Below, piece after piece: positions 36,700-48,168 of a DNA stretch of 64,000 bases. The stretch is from Rhipidocladum racemiflorum (Eukaryota; Streptophyta; Magnoliopsida; Poales; Poaceae): positions 48,628,293 to 48,692,292 of the forward strand of contig CM070571.1 of assembly GCA_036346355.1 (NCBI GenBank), written 5' to 3'. The notes under the pieces are model-generated. The model searched no databases, was not told the DNA's origin, and saw nothing but the letters and a program-made list of their open reading frames with translations. Made by a program: the position numbers and the translations under genes. The first letter of the stretch is position 1. Every line of letters begins with the position of its first letter.

Positions 36700-37288
36700 A
36701 TTGACTTTTTTAATACACATGAACATATATAAAACTTTTCAAATGACTTGAAGTTCATTTGTTACATTTGAAAAATCAAAAACTGATTGAGAGGTGCTTC
36801 TATGCTCTTCCTTTTAAAAGTTGCACAACTATTAAAGCATAAATGAATGGTAGATGGTGATTACTTACCCCTTCGCTTGCTTCAAGATTTGTACAACTTG
36901 TACTAGAAGGAAAAGCACAGAAGCACCTCTCAAACTGATTTTATATACGGTTTTTATCACAACTTTACCATTGTTAGATTTTTAAAAAAAATTCATCATG
37001 CTTTATCATCATCTCAAATTTTTATGGAAACATTAGTGATGTCTGAGGACCATTCAAAAAATTTTCAAAATTTTTTGACGTGTTTTGGACCATTTTTGGA
37101 CGGTTCAATGTGGACCGAGATCTCAGTGATTTCGCCTAAGATCTTGGATTTCCCGGTTGGAAAAAAACCGGATTTGAAATTTGGTTTTTGCATTTCGTCC
37201 GGATTTTGCCCGAAATTTCTGAATCTCGCCGAGATTTCGGATTTCAGTCACCTCCAAGATTTTTTCAACAAAAAGATTTGTAACCTTG
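36700..37288 (-). mobile_element. inverted partial copy of the ctcggcgagat hAT family
   Basis: The minus strand starts at 37288 with caaggttacaaatc and matches the first ~600 bp of the element at 49305, including the ctcggcgagattc, ccaaatttcaaatccg, gtcctcagacatcactaatg and aaaaccgtatataaaatcag blocks. It is interrupted by a MITE at 36789-36931. Its far end is not defined. Confidence 0.75.
36789..36931. mobile_element. 143-bp Mutator-type MITE with 9-bp TSD
   Basis: The inverted ends are gagaggtgcttctatgctct and the complement of gcacagaagcacctctc. Perfect 9-bp duplications aaactgatt lie at 36780-36788 and 36932-36940, diagnostic for Mutator-like insertion. Two uninterrupted copies of the target exist at about 49610-49640 and 50540-50560. 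Confidence 0.9.
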
Positions 37289-37343
37289 CCTATGATTACT
37301 GCCAACATCATATATTAAAGAGCATAGCATAGCTCTAACTTTA

Positions 37344-37497
37344 CTAATAATTAGCAGAGTGCTCGTGCGTTGCAACAGATCTCAAATAAATAATAGCTCA
37401 AGTTTTAAATTCTCATTATTTTTTTAAGAGTTTAGAACTTATGGTATCATTATCTATTTTAAATCCGTTACAATGCACGAGAACTCTGCTATTTTAG
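37344..37497. mobile_element. 154-bp MITE with TA target duplication
   Basis: The ends ctaataattagcagagtgct and the complement of gaactctgctattttag form ~30-bp imperfect inverted repeats that include gctcgtgcgttgcaac. TA dinucleotides flank it at 37342-37343 and 37498-37499. Confidence 0.65.
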
Positions 37498-37642
37498 TAT
37501 GATTTCTCAGCAGCATATTTCTACGCGTTTATTGCCTTTTACAAGCATCCACCAATTGGGGGGACTAGTTGTGCGTATGTCAAACGGCGTTAATAGTTTG
37601 AAAATGAGCAGTGATGTCGTGAAGGAGCCATAGGTAGAGCTA

Positions 37643-38050
37643 AGGTTTTGTTTGAGATGGCTTTAGCTTAGATTTCTTCTTTTTGAAAGTCAGAAGTTAT
37701 TCTAAATGGTTAGCTTCTCCACAATCGAAAGTCAAAAGTCAGCAGTCCATTTGTATTAAAAGAAGTTAAAAGTCGGAAGCTGATCTAGGATAGCTTCTCA
37801 CAGATTCAGTAGGTTGGGGTTCTAGCTTTGCCGCTAGAGTTGAATAAAATTAGCTTCTCCTACTAAGTATAAATCTCAAACTCCACCCCTCTCACCCCAT
37901 TCCCGATCCGCACCCCCTTACACCTAAAAATCAGGCTGTCAAACACTAAATATTTTCAGCCTAACCGTTCAACTATGTAGCCTTTTAGCCATGCAACTCA
38001 ATCGAAAACTATTTATTAAAAAAGCCGCAACCATATTAAAAAAGGTCTAA
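37643..38050. mobile_element. degenerate MITE, first of two related copies
   Basis: Parallels the element at 38125-38543 along its length: gaagtcagaagttattc, agcagtccatttgta, agctgatctaggatagcttct, agtataaatctcaaactcca and cattcccgatccgca all have counterparts in the same order. Its ends are eroded. Confidence 0.6.
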
Positions 38051-38124
38051 GTGGTGTATCAAGGACAATGCACAACAGTCGACAAAGATGATAGCAGCAT
38101 ACCAAGACATGCATGGGAGATTGA

Positions 38125-38543
38125 GGCCCTGTTTGGAACGGCTTCAGCTTCAGCTTCTATCCTCTGGAAGCCAGAAGTTGTTCCAAACAGCTAGCTTTTT
38201 TGTAGCCAGAAGCCAAAAACCAGCAGCCCATTTGTACTAGAAAAAAGCTAAAAGCTGGTCTGAGGTAGCTTCTTACAGCTTCGATGGGTTGTGGTTATGA
38301 CTTTACCACTAGAGTTCAAAGAAAATTACCCCTTTTCACAAGTATAAAACCCCAAACTGCACCACTCTCACGGTCTCACCCCCATTCCCAATCCGCATTC
38401 CTCATACCTAAAAGCTACAATAAAAACCAGACTGACAAACACCAATCCTTTCCCCATTGCTCAGTTCGGTAGTGCGACCCTTGACCATGCAAATTTCGGC
38501 TAAAAGCTACTTCTCAGAAAAGCTAGCCATACCAAACAGGGCC
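38125..38543. mobile_element. 419-bp MITE with ggccctgtttgg ends
   Basis: The left end ggccctgtttggaacggctt is the inverted complement of the right end ccataccaaacagggcc. No clean target duplication is seen, so hAT or Harbinger origin stays open. No coding capacity. Confidence 0.7.
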
Positions 38544-39267
38544 CGAGTATAACTAACGTCCATCGGTTCTCGTTTTTATGACGGTTGTTTTCAACGCAGA
38601 AGCGCACATGCTACACATACCATTAGAAGAGAGGAAAGGGGCAAATGGTAGAAGCATGATGCCATATTTCATCTAAGTGATAATGGGTCAAAAAAGAACA
38701 ACAATTGGGATGCTTCCGCATCTAGCTTTATCTTTCTCACGTCATGTGAAGATTGGAGCCCAACGTGAGTGTGAAATTAGAATGTCAAAAAATTTCAATT
38801 CTTATAAAATAGAAATAAGTCAATGCAATTTCATTTTTATTGATTTTGTAGATTGTTTGTTTTACCATGCTAGATCTTATTACAAGTACAACACTGAGGG
38901 TTACATGTACTATTTTTGCAAACAAATGTGGAGCACCACTTAAAGCCAAGAGCCAAGGATGGGGCCAAGCCTCAGACTACTTTGGCTTTTGCTCACGGCA
39001 CATCTTGACAAAAGCTCATTTTACTCAATGTGTATTGTTGTGTAAATCCTGGGGCTGGGGCGTTCATTTCGGCCAACTATGGATTTCAACTATAGTTAAA
39101 ACTTATATATGCTTTTGGTACACTATGTATTATGTGTAAATGTGAACCGTTGAAAATATTGTTACAACTCTTATTCTTGATGTATGTTCTGAAGCTGTAT
39201 AATATCTTAGGGCCCGTTCAATTACACCGGAATCTCAAAGAAAATCCCCACGCTCTAAATGGGAAAT

Positions 39268-39501
39268 AGGGTCTGTTTGGTGTTTTGTATCAAGTACTAC
39301 ATGTATGAGATGGTTTAAGAAAAAAGTCATCAATGTGTTTGGTTACTTGAATGGAAACATTGCATCCTAGACCAAGTGATAAGAATTTAGAGAATATTCT
39401 CTATAGAAACTAAACCATTCCATTCATCCAAAATAATGGAATCAAATGGTATATAATAATTCTATCCCATTCAACCCCATCCCATCAACCAAACACACCC
39501 T
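39268..39501. mobile_element. small MITE with gggtstgtttggt ends
   Basis: Starts agggtctgtttggtgt and ends atcaaccaaacacaccct, which are imperfect inverted repeats around an AT-rich core. Target duplication not resolved. Confidence 0.5.
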
Positions 39502-39689
39502 TAATGTACTAATGTCATTTCTTTCTAAGGTCCCATCACTACTTAAGTTGATGACGAGTAAGTGCCTGTGTGGCCACCTTAAGTTGATACTGACGTGGTG
39601 GACGAAGTTGGTTGTTGCTTTTAACATTTCTAAATGTAAACCACTTTGCTTACATACTACCTAACATATTAGCCGAAGGATCCCCGGCT

Positions 39690-40544
39690 CCTCAGCCCCC
39701 CACGTCATCTCCCCCACTCTCTCTCCCTTTCTTGCAAAAAACACCCCCGGTTCTTTGAAATTACGGATAGGTCCTTTGTAATTTTATGTGAGTGTAGAAT
39801 ATTTTTCCCCGTTCGCGTTTAAGTCCTCCGTTCGCCGTTTTACACAAAGAACCTCCCATTAATACGAATTGCGAGCTAGCCCTTTCCTACTTATTCGAAA
39901 TAGCGAACAAGTCCAAAATTATAACAAATTGGTCCCTAGACTTTTCGTTCAGGTCCTTTCTCCGTTTTCCAGAAAAAATGTTTTCGTGCTCAGTTTACTC
40001 CGGAGCATAGGAAAAATGTTTCCGTGGTCTATTTTTTCTCCGAAAAAAAACAAAAAATATTTCCCGTTCACGCGAACGCCGTTTTTCCCGAAAAAATATT
40101 TTCGTGCTCCGTTTGCTCTCCGGAGCATGGGAAAAATGTTTAAGTAATCTGTTTTTCTCCGAAAAAAACAAAATTTTTTCCGTTCACGCGCGCAACGCGT
40201 TTTCCCGGAAAAAATACTTTCGTGGTCCGTTTGCTCTCCGGAGCATGGGACAAATGTTTTCGTGATCTTTTTTTTCTCCGAAATTTTTTATTTTCCATTC
40301 ACGTAAATATTTTCGTGATCCGTTTGCTCTCGGAGCATGGGAAAAATGTTTCGTGGTCTGCTTTTTCTCCGAAAACAAAACAAAAATTTTTCCCATTCAC
40401 GTCTTGGCGTTTTCGGAAAAAATACTTTCGTGGTCCGTTTGCTCTCCGGAGCATGGGAAAAATGTTTTCGTGATCTGTTTTTTCTCCGAAAAAAAATATA
40501 TTTTCCATTCACGCGCGCGGCGTGCGCCGCGCTTGCGTTTCTAG
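39690..40544 (+). mobile_element. non-autonomous Helitron carrying a minisatellite (copy B)
   Basis: The 3' end shows a strong hairpin gcgcggcgtgcgccgcgc (40515-40532) followed by ttgcgtttCTAG and then T, a textbook Helitron terminus. The 5' part resembles Helitron A at 31525-31800. The 5' boundary is uncertain (possibly tccccggctcctcag near 39681). Confidence 0.75.
39960..40505. repeat. 95-120-bp minisatellite in Helitron B
   Basis: About five units contain tttctccgaaaaaaa, cgttcacgcg, cgttttcccgaaaaaat and ttcgtggtccgtttgctctccggagcatggg. The gagcat(a/g)gg word recurs near 40004, 40125, 40241, 40336 and 40451. Confidence 0.85.
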
Positions 40545-40749
40545 TAGCTTTTCATACTTCGGAAAATTTAAAGAGCGCCAAGGACGAAAGTAGAGCCTCC
40601 GGTTACAAAAGACAACTCTCTCCAGGTAAAATATCAGGAAAGCAATTCGATAAATTGTAAAATAAAACACACACACACGCAAAGGAAAGAAGCTGCCTTG
40701 CTTTTTCACGGAAAGGAAACAGGCAGTTATTTGACTGCGAGCATGCACA

Positions 40750-41400
40750 GGAGCATGTCGACGCCGTCACTGGCCCAGCTAACCAAATCGATTCGGTCAC
40801 CGACTCATCCCCCGTTATATCCCTGGTCCCACGCTGCTGCGCCAGGACCAGGACCAGCTTTCCACAACGGGTACAAAGCGCACAGCGCACCCGGGTGTGC
40901 GCGCACCAGTTCCGGCCCCCTCGCATCCGCGGCTCCCATCCCATCCGGCCGTTGGAGACCTATCGAGCGGCGCCGCGTCCCCTGGCGAGCGCGCACGTGG
41001 GCTGACGGGTCCTCTGCGGCCACGAGGGCCGGGCAGGCGTCTGCGGGGCCTCCGCCGCTGACACTGGGGCAGGTGGGGCCGGCGAATCTATGATTGGGCC
41101 TCGCGGGGGAGGATTATTGGTAGCCGGGCTGCGACTGCGAGCGACCATCGATGATGGCGATTCCTTCCGGTTCCGGGGGATGATGGCGCGCGCGAGGGGT
41201 CCATCAGCGCGCGCCTTTCGTTTGCTCTCTTCTGTGTTTTGCGTGGCCGCTCTTGCTTGCTTTCTTTCTCCTTTTCGATAAAAAGCGCGCCCGCGCGTGT
41301 ACCACTGGATCCGGCCTCTTGCTTTTTCCCTCCCCAGCCTTTTGGTTGCTTTGGGGGCTGTGCTGCGCTCTGTGACCGATTGGCAGCTACCCAACTGGAC
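40750..41400. other. unexplained GC-rich block
   Basis: About 650 bp of GC-rich, CpG-rich sequence in an AT-rich neighbourhood. Open frames exist on both strands (40960-41394 minus, 40698-41093 plus) but neither shows a domain I know. It may be a gene fragment, promoter island or captured DNA. Confidence 0.3.
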
Positions 41401-41464
41401 CTGCTGTGCTAAATCTTAGTTCGATAGAAAAATTACGGTTTGTTGGTTGCGCTCGCGGGTTTGT

Positions 41465-41920
41465 TGGTTGTGGAATTACGGTTTAAATTTCCGGCGAAAT
41501 TTCAAAAAATTATGTTGAGATTTTGGATTTTATAATCTCGGAGATGGTCGAAATTTGAAAATTCAACGAAATCTCGGAATTTTGAACAAAGTCCAAAAAC
41601 CAAATTTCAAATCCGATTATTTTTCAACCGGGATTTTTGAGATTCTTATCGAAAAAGAGATTTCGGCCAAAATTACCGAGACCGAGATTTCAGCCGAAAT
41701 TTCCGAGATCTCGACCAACTTGAACAGACCAAAAAGGGTCAAAAATACGTCAATTTTTTTTGAAATTTTCCGTGGACGGTCTTGACCTCAAATCCAATTA
41801 AATTCGGCCTACAAAAATTGAAATCCGATCAAAATATCAGGCATTTTAGCCAAAATCACCGAGATATACCAAAAACAAAATTTGAAACCTTTGGCGAAAT
41901 ACATTACGTCACTTTTTAGC
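41465..41920 (+). repeat. diverged copy of the ctcggcgagat hAT family
   Basis: Shares caaatttcaaatccg, tttttcaaccggga, gagatttcggccaaaat and gaccgagattt with the elements at 36700-37288 and 49305-51456, in the same orientation as the latter. No clear ends. Confidence 0.55.
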
Positions 41921-42069
41921 CTCTCACAATTTTTTTTTTTTACAAATTTAACTCTCTTTCAAATATAATTGTAAAAGCAGCTCCATCTCTAACCACAAAA
42001 ACTTCAACTGACGACAAGAGTCACCTATCGAGCTACCGCAGCTCGGAAGGAGCTACCTCCTTATAGATT

Positions 42070-42330
42070 CACTGCTACAAAAAGGCTTATATTAGACCCC
42101 TCATCACTGACGGTAGCCAAAAACCATCTGTGATGATGGTCTCATGACTGACCCTTCTAGCTAAAACTCATTAGTGATGACCATCACAGATGGTTTTACA
42201 TAAAAAACCGTCAGTGGTAATTACTGTGTATATCACAGACTGTTCTAACTATGAACCGTCTGTGATATGTATCCATCACAGATGATTCTAACTACGAATC
42301 GTGTGTGATATAAAGAGACCACTATATAAG
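42070..42330. mobile_element. CACTA (En/Spm) transposon terminus
   Basis: Starts cactgctacaaaaagg, the grass CACTA terminal motif. It is followed by alternating subterminal repeats such as catcactgacgg, accatctgtgatgatgg, ccatcacagatggtt and aaccgtctgtgatat, in both orientations. The opposite terminus was not found in the window. Confidence 0.75.
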
Positions 42331-43324
42331 CATACCGATAGAGTTTCGTCGAACAGACCTTGGCAACTCCCAGCTTGTTTCACCTCCCCCAAACCCTAAC
42401 CCCCAGGCATCCTCCTCCTGAATGAACTCCTCCCCTCGACCTTCTCCTCGGCTACCTCCTCCCCGGTGACCTTCTCCTCGGCTCCCTCGCTGATGACGAC
42501 TACACCCAGGAGGAAGAGGACGATGTGGAGGCCTTAGTGGCCATCGAGGAGGGGAGACAGTGGCTCGATCGTGTGGGTGTGCAGTGGATTCTTGGTTTGG
42601 TTGGTTGCATGTGCCGGTTCTGGTCTTTGTGACCTTCAGGCATTGTTCGGCATTGTCGATGTTTGTTGTCGGCAGTAATGAATATGGGGCTATGCGCTGG
42701 ATCCAAACTCGATGCAAACACAAGACAATGGTTTATACATGTTTGGACCCTCAGTGGTGGAGGTAATACCCTAGTCCTGTGCTTTGGAATTATGAGTAAC
42801 TTGATCTCTCTCCCCTTTCTCTAATGCCCTCGCCCCCCCTTATATAGGAGAGGGGCGGAAGAGTCCGAGTCGGTTACATGATAGAATTCTGGCCAGTTAC
42901 AGGGTAGAGATTCCATTTCTGGCCTTTCCCGCCAGAAACACTACCCTCCGGGATTACAATGTATCCTTCCTAATAAGAGTCGGTTACCATCTTCTGCCCT
43001 TTCTTGCTAGGTACGGTGGTGATATTCCGGGCGGTGCCCAATCTCATGCAATCTGGTTCGGCACGTGCCCTCTTGCTCGATCCTCGCAGCCTGCCATGTA
43101 GATACCCGGGGTCCATGTACTCCACAGTAGCCCCCTAGTGCTTCACAATCGAGCTGTAGTCTCTCCGGTTGCGTCCCGACCAAGTCGTGCTTCATGCCGA
43201 GTGCTTCCAGTTTTTGCCGTAGCTTTCTGACTGGTCTCTTTTCTATGCCGAGTGCTCTATTGCAGGCAGGGAGATTGTGAAGAACTCAATAGAGCTCCAC
43301 GCGTCGAGATTCCAAGTGATACCC
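42331..43324. other. probable retrotransposon-derived DNA
   Basis: Non-coding sequence containing a TATA-like cttatataggagagggg (near 42840) and acagtagccccctagtg (near 43125), phrases common around LTRs of grass retroelements. No boundary could be placed. Confidence 0.3.
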
Positions 43325-43690
43325 AGTATAACCAGTAGGATACTGGTAATCGGCCCATCTTGGGGCGCATCATGGATTAAGTGGGTTTTGGTCGAGTTGT
43401 ACCTGTACCCGACTTTCACGATGTTATAGCTGGTGGCCCAACGTGGGGCATACCTTTGGAACCCTTGCTTAACGTCAACTCGTTATACCCGATTCTGACT
43501 TATGCGGTAACCGGCGTTCGACCCAACATGGGGCATATTACGAGAAGATCTTTGATTTGGTTTGGTAGGTACCCAGGTCTCGCTTAACATAGTAACTGGC
43601 GATTGGCCCATCATAAGGCGTACCATATCCCAAACCATATTTGATCGAACGGTACCTGTACCCAGCGGTCGTGCTGTACAACTAGCGGAT
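43325..43690. repeat. degenerate ~100-bp tandem repeat
   Basis: About four units centred on ggcccaacgtggggcatac (variants near 43350, 43436, 43520 and 43607), each associated with ggtacctgtacccg-like and gtaactggcg-like words. Confidence 0.65.
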
Positions 43691-43996
43691 CTTTTTTAGA
43701 GTGTACACTCCGAACCTGAATTAAGCCCAAACCTGAAACGTAAATTAGGCCCAAACTGGGAACTTGGATTAGGCCTAGACTTTTTTTTTACGGAAGCCAA
43801 AATGCTCCTCCCGCCAAAGGGTGAAAACCTAGCGCCGCCTCCCGCATAAACAGGATTTTTGGCACAATCGAGGAGCCTCACTCCCCACTTCGTGCCTTTG
43901 CCTCTTTGTCTTCTAACTCTCTCACCGTGCTCCTCTTCTAGGGTTCGCCGACGCCGCATCATAGGTCTTGCGCCGCCGCTCTCACATGCGTCCAAA

Positions 43997-46900
43997 ATGT
44001 CTTCTTCTCGTTCCGAAGAAGACACCAGCACACCACCCTCATCTAGGGACTGGGCCACCTCAGTGACGACGGAGGAGCGCCTAAAGGAGATGGTCGCTGC
44101 CGGAGTTCTCCTAGTGCTTGAATTGATCGGTGCGTTCCTGGCGGCGGGTGAGTCTTCGCCTACCTGTAACATCCCAAAAATTTCTTTTAATATATTTAGT
44201 GTGTTTCTGGGATTATTTGGAATTTCCCGGAATTAATTTGAATTCAAGTCTATTGATATAATTGCGTTAAATAAAGATCATGCATTTTTGCATAAGCATA
44301 AAATCTAAAATTTTGTTTAAAATAAAGGTAATTGGAAGACGAGAGTGTTTCTTTCAAATATTTTCGAAAAACATGTTATCTAACGTAAGTTGTTGATTTT
44401 ACAAAAATCCGTACATGTGTCTGATTCACTAAAAGATTTTTTACGAAAAATTTACACGTCGAAAAATCACGAAACCAACTTCGTTAGGTTTCAAATAGTT
44501 TCTAGTATTTTAGAGGAATTTTCCAGATTTTTGGAACCCCTCTGCTATTTTTTCCCCTAAACACGTTTTGGAACGTATATGCATATATACTACATGCGTG
44601 AATGGACCATTGACTTTCCAGCTGCTCGTGTGTATTTGTACAGCATGTATGTGTATGCATATATACATGCATGTGTGAAGTGGTAACGCACCCGCATGCA
44701 TGAATTAGTAGTCCATTCCTAGTCGTTTCTTCTGCCAGCCGTTACTTCCATTCCGTAATGCATGACGCTGTTGTTTCCTTCATTAATCCTACATGCATGA
44801 ATTGGTAACGACCCTGCTCATTCACGCGTGAGTCATTAAGGGAATAATGAGCCTTTGTGAGCCCTTCCCTGCGTGAGTTTTTCCCTTCATCCGTTATATC
44901 CCTCAATTCCATGGGCATGAGCTTTCCTTCCGTCTCTTCTCTGTTTCTTTTCTTTGTACGCATGAACTTCTAGCTATTTCCCTGGCTCGGCTGCTGCCCG
45001 AACGAATGCCGCCCGGTCGTCTTCCTCTGCGCTCGACGACTTGCACTGCTACCGCCGACTGTACTCCAGCGTTTGACCGACTGGTCTCCGCCGTCGTTGC
45101 TGCCGTCGTGCACTGCCGCCATCGTGTACTGCCGCCGCCGCCACCGTCGTTGTCGCCATCATCTACGTCGTTGTCGCCATGTACGCCGCCGTCGTCTACG
45201 TCGTTGCCGCCGTGTACGCCGCTGTCCTCTATGTCGTCGCCGCCATTGTCATAGCCATCGCCGCCGTCGTCGCCGTCGCCGTCGTCATCGCCGTCGCCTT
45301 CCCCTGCGCGACGCCATCGTTGCTACTGTCGATCGGTAGTATTTCTTTTCTTTTGCGCGTGCTCTATCTGTACTGATTGGTGGATCCCATCGTGTATTTA
45401 TGCATGTGTATAAATATACTCATGTGTATCAAGCCATGCGCATGCATGAAAACCTCTTCAGCCGAACCAGTACTGCACACGCATGCGTGAAGAATAGCCA
45501 ACGTAATGAACAGTGCCATGCATAGAATGGAATTGAGAGTTTAGTTGTACATGTTGATTTCTGGAAATTGTGAATTTTGTCTTTTTCGCTACAAATTCAT
45601 TCTAAGTCCAAATCGCTTGCAACAAATTTTGTTAATTAGTAAAAATTAATGCCTTTCTACGATAATTTTATTGAAATTTTATAAATAACTTTATACTGTT
45701 AAATTTTTCGCGAAAAGTCTAAATTTATGAATTTTATAGCTTCTAAACTATACGTCCAAAAATGTCCAAATAAATTTTATAAATCTTAGAAACTGCTAAA
45801 CAAATTATTTGGAAGTTTTCGTGAAATTACGAATTAGTTTGCGGCATTTTTTTCGAATGTGTGTTTGTGTGTTGTTCTGCGTGTTTATTTGTCTCTTTAT
45901 CTGCTATGCGCAGACGTTGAACTGTGCGAGGGTGCGGACGTTGAAGATCAGGACCAAGATCAAGCTTAGGACCACAACCAGCTGATCTTTGAAGGCATGT
46001 TGTGCTTTGACCATATTGCTCCTAATTTTTGAAATATATTTTGAGTTAAATTATGCATGCTATGTTGTTAAAATGAATTAATTTAATTTGGATAAAATAG
46101 TTAATCAACCTAATTGTTAATTCCACCCTTGAAGATTAATATTTGTATGCCATGTATTCCATTGTCACCTTAAGTTGGTTTATTCAGTTAGATGCTAGTA
46201 ATATGCCAACACGGGAGGCTAGACCGTGAAGAGTTGCTTAGCCATGCTTACGTGAAATGTGTTTCAAATGGCAAAATAATATTGACTAATGATACACGGA
46301 ATGAATTTTGAAATCAGTGTAATCTTGCCACGTGATGATGTGAAGTGTAGGTACCTTTGTGGTTCTACATGGTAATTGATATTATTGTTGGCATGTGTTG
46401 CACAATAATCAAACTGGGGTGGGAAAAGATTTAGTCTGGGCAAGTGGTAAGAGGCTTCATGCCAGGTGGGCCTTCATGGCAACAATCTTTGGGATAAAAG
46501 CCTTCGAGGCAACAGCCTTTATGGCATTGGGATGAGTGATGTGAGGGGCTTTGCGCCAGGGTTTTGAGAGAAGGATGTCTTGCCCTAGATAGTTAAGGAC
46601 TTCACCTTGCAAGCCTTTGAACTGGGCCTTTCGTACAACCACATGACTGGAGTGAGACGGTCTTAGTTTAGTAGGATTCTGAAATATTACCTTTGATACC
46701 TCAGGGTGACAGTTACGTCGGGGTAACTGTGTGGGGGAGCGTACCGGAGCTACGGCTTGGTACCCTATGCAACGGTGATTGTCGGTCCTACACTTTGATC
46801 CTTCGTGGGGGAAGTGGTAGTGAAGGCAGTATCGGAGAGGGTCATAGGTGGAGATCGAGGTTTCCGAAAAGCTTTGTTATGATCACTCATTCGCATACTC

Positions 46901-47965
46901 TTGTATGGCGATTTTCACGGCTGACGTGGTGAGTTGATTATATCTTATGGGTAAAGTGTACAACCTCTGCAGAGTGTGTCAAAACTATTCGAATGCCGAG
47001 TCCACGGTACTGGACAACGCTCGGGGATTACAGTCAATGGTTAGAATTTCGAAAATAAAATGTGGAATGGGTGGCTGAGTGCCAGAGATAATTGCTAAAG
47101 TGATCTAGGGCTTTGTGCCAAACTGTTTGGAAAGAGATTGATAACTTATTATCTAATATGGTTTCACTGCTTTTGAATCTATTACGATTATTTGGTAAAA
47201 GCAAAATGCTGCTTGATGCAAAATAACCACTTAAGCCATTCCTTTGGAAGAAGCCATGCATATAGTAATAGAACTGCACCTCTGTGCATGACTTGCTGAG
47301 TATGTTGTATACTCACCCTTGCTTTCAACACAATCCTCAGTTGAGGAGAAGACTACAACTTCAAAGGAGGAGAAGTTCCGCGAGTAGGCAAATATATAGG
47401 AGTTGAACCTTGTCAGTTGCCTGTGGCATATTGATGGGAGTCACCGATGTTCTTCATTCCGCTGCTGATTATTTACTTTTGTTATTATAAGCCCTGCGTG
47501 GCAGACTATTTGTAAGGTGACCTTAAGGTCTTGTAACCAGTTTATTTAATGTTTGAAGTACTTTATTATTATTTTCGCTGTGTATGGATGTGATATTTAA
47601 CCCTGTTTGACTGTGTGTACTAGCGTGATCCTTGACTAGTACAGAATACACAGAGGGTCTGGATTTGCATATTCGTGTCCCGACACTACCCCTCGCCCTG
47701 AAGAAGTGGTCATTTTTGAATCATTCTTCCAACACGGGTTCATCCTCCCTGCTAGTGCTTTCCTTCATGGCCTTCTCCATTTTTACGAAATTGAATTGAT
47801 CCATTTGAATCCCAATTCCATTCTCCAAATTTCCATCTTTGTCCACCTCTGTGAAGCCTTCATTGGCATTAGCCCCCATTTCAATCTCTTTCGCCACCCT
47901 TTTCTCCTCAAGCCCTTTCCGAGCAAGAGCTTCATGATAACAGCATTGGGCATTTCCACTTCCAT
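43997..47965 (+). pseudogene. TE antisense ORF (putative gypsy type transposon family), split by a solo LTR
   Basis: The plus-strand frame starts MSSSRSEEDTSTPPSSRDWA at 43997 and stays open to the LTR at 44165. It resumes at 47691 with EEVVIFESFFQHGFILPAS and SILQISIFVHLCEAFIGISP. These are the signature of the PF04195-type protein carried antisense between pol and 3' LTR in grass Tat-lineage gypsy elements. Without the LTR and one CTACC copy the two halves are in the same frame. Homology fades at about 47940, where copia-derived sequence begins. The function of this protein family is unknown. Confidence 0.75.
44165..47685 (+). mobile_element. 3.5-kb solo LTR (copy 1)
   Basis: Begins tgtaacatcccaaaaattt and ends ttcgtgtcccgaca. 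Perfect 5-bp duplications ctacc are at 44160-44164 and 47686-47690. There are no internal gag or pol motifs, so the element is a solo LTR left by recombination. Its right half matches 61300-62919 closely, while its left half differs. It includes a trinucleotide-rich gcc/gtc stretch at 45085-45330 and opens a motif-free ORF there. Confidence 0.85.
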
Positions 47966-48003
47966 GGTGAGCTATCTCATACCCTCATGTCCTTTATACT
48001 TGT

Positions 48004-48168
48004 GATTATCACTTCCTTAGAGACCATGTGGAGAAGGGTGACATAGTGCTCCAGTTTGTAGAGAGTGACCACCAGTTGGCTGACATTTTCACCAAGACTT
48101 TGGATAGCTCTAGGTTTGTTGCCTTGAGAGGGGAGCTTGGGATTATGAGCCCATATGGCATAGCTTGA
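48004..48168 (+). pseudogene. copia (SIRE/Maximus-like) pol C-terminal fragment
   Basis: The plus-strand frame reads HFLRDHVEKGDI, then DHQLADIFTKTLD and RGELGIMSPYG and ends TGA, the last part of the copia RNase H region. It is directly followed by ttgagggggag, a purine tract common in this lineage. Upstream pol is missing, so this is a truncated remnant. Confidence 0.85.

Noticed and set aside
37343..37498. Helitron end because of ctcgtgcgttgcaac
   Set aside because: The segment has inverted repeats at both ends and TA duplications, which fits a MITE better.
45006..45376. Arg/Pro/Ala-rich ORFs as a protein gene
   Set aside because: Produced by gcc/gtc triplet repeats inside the solo LTR. 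Composition artefact.
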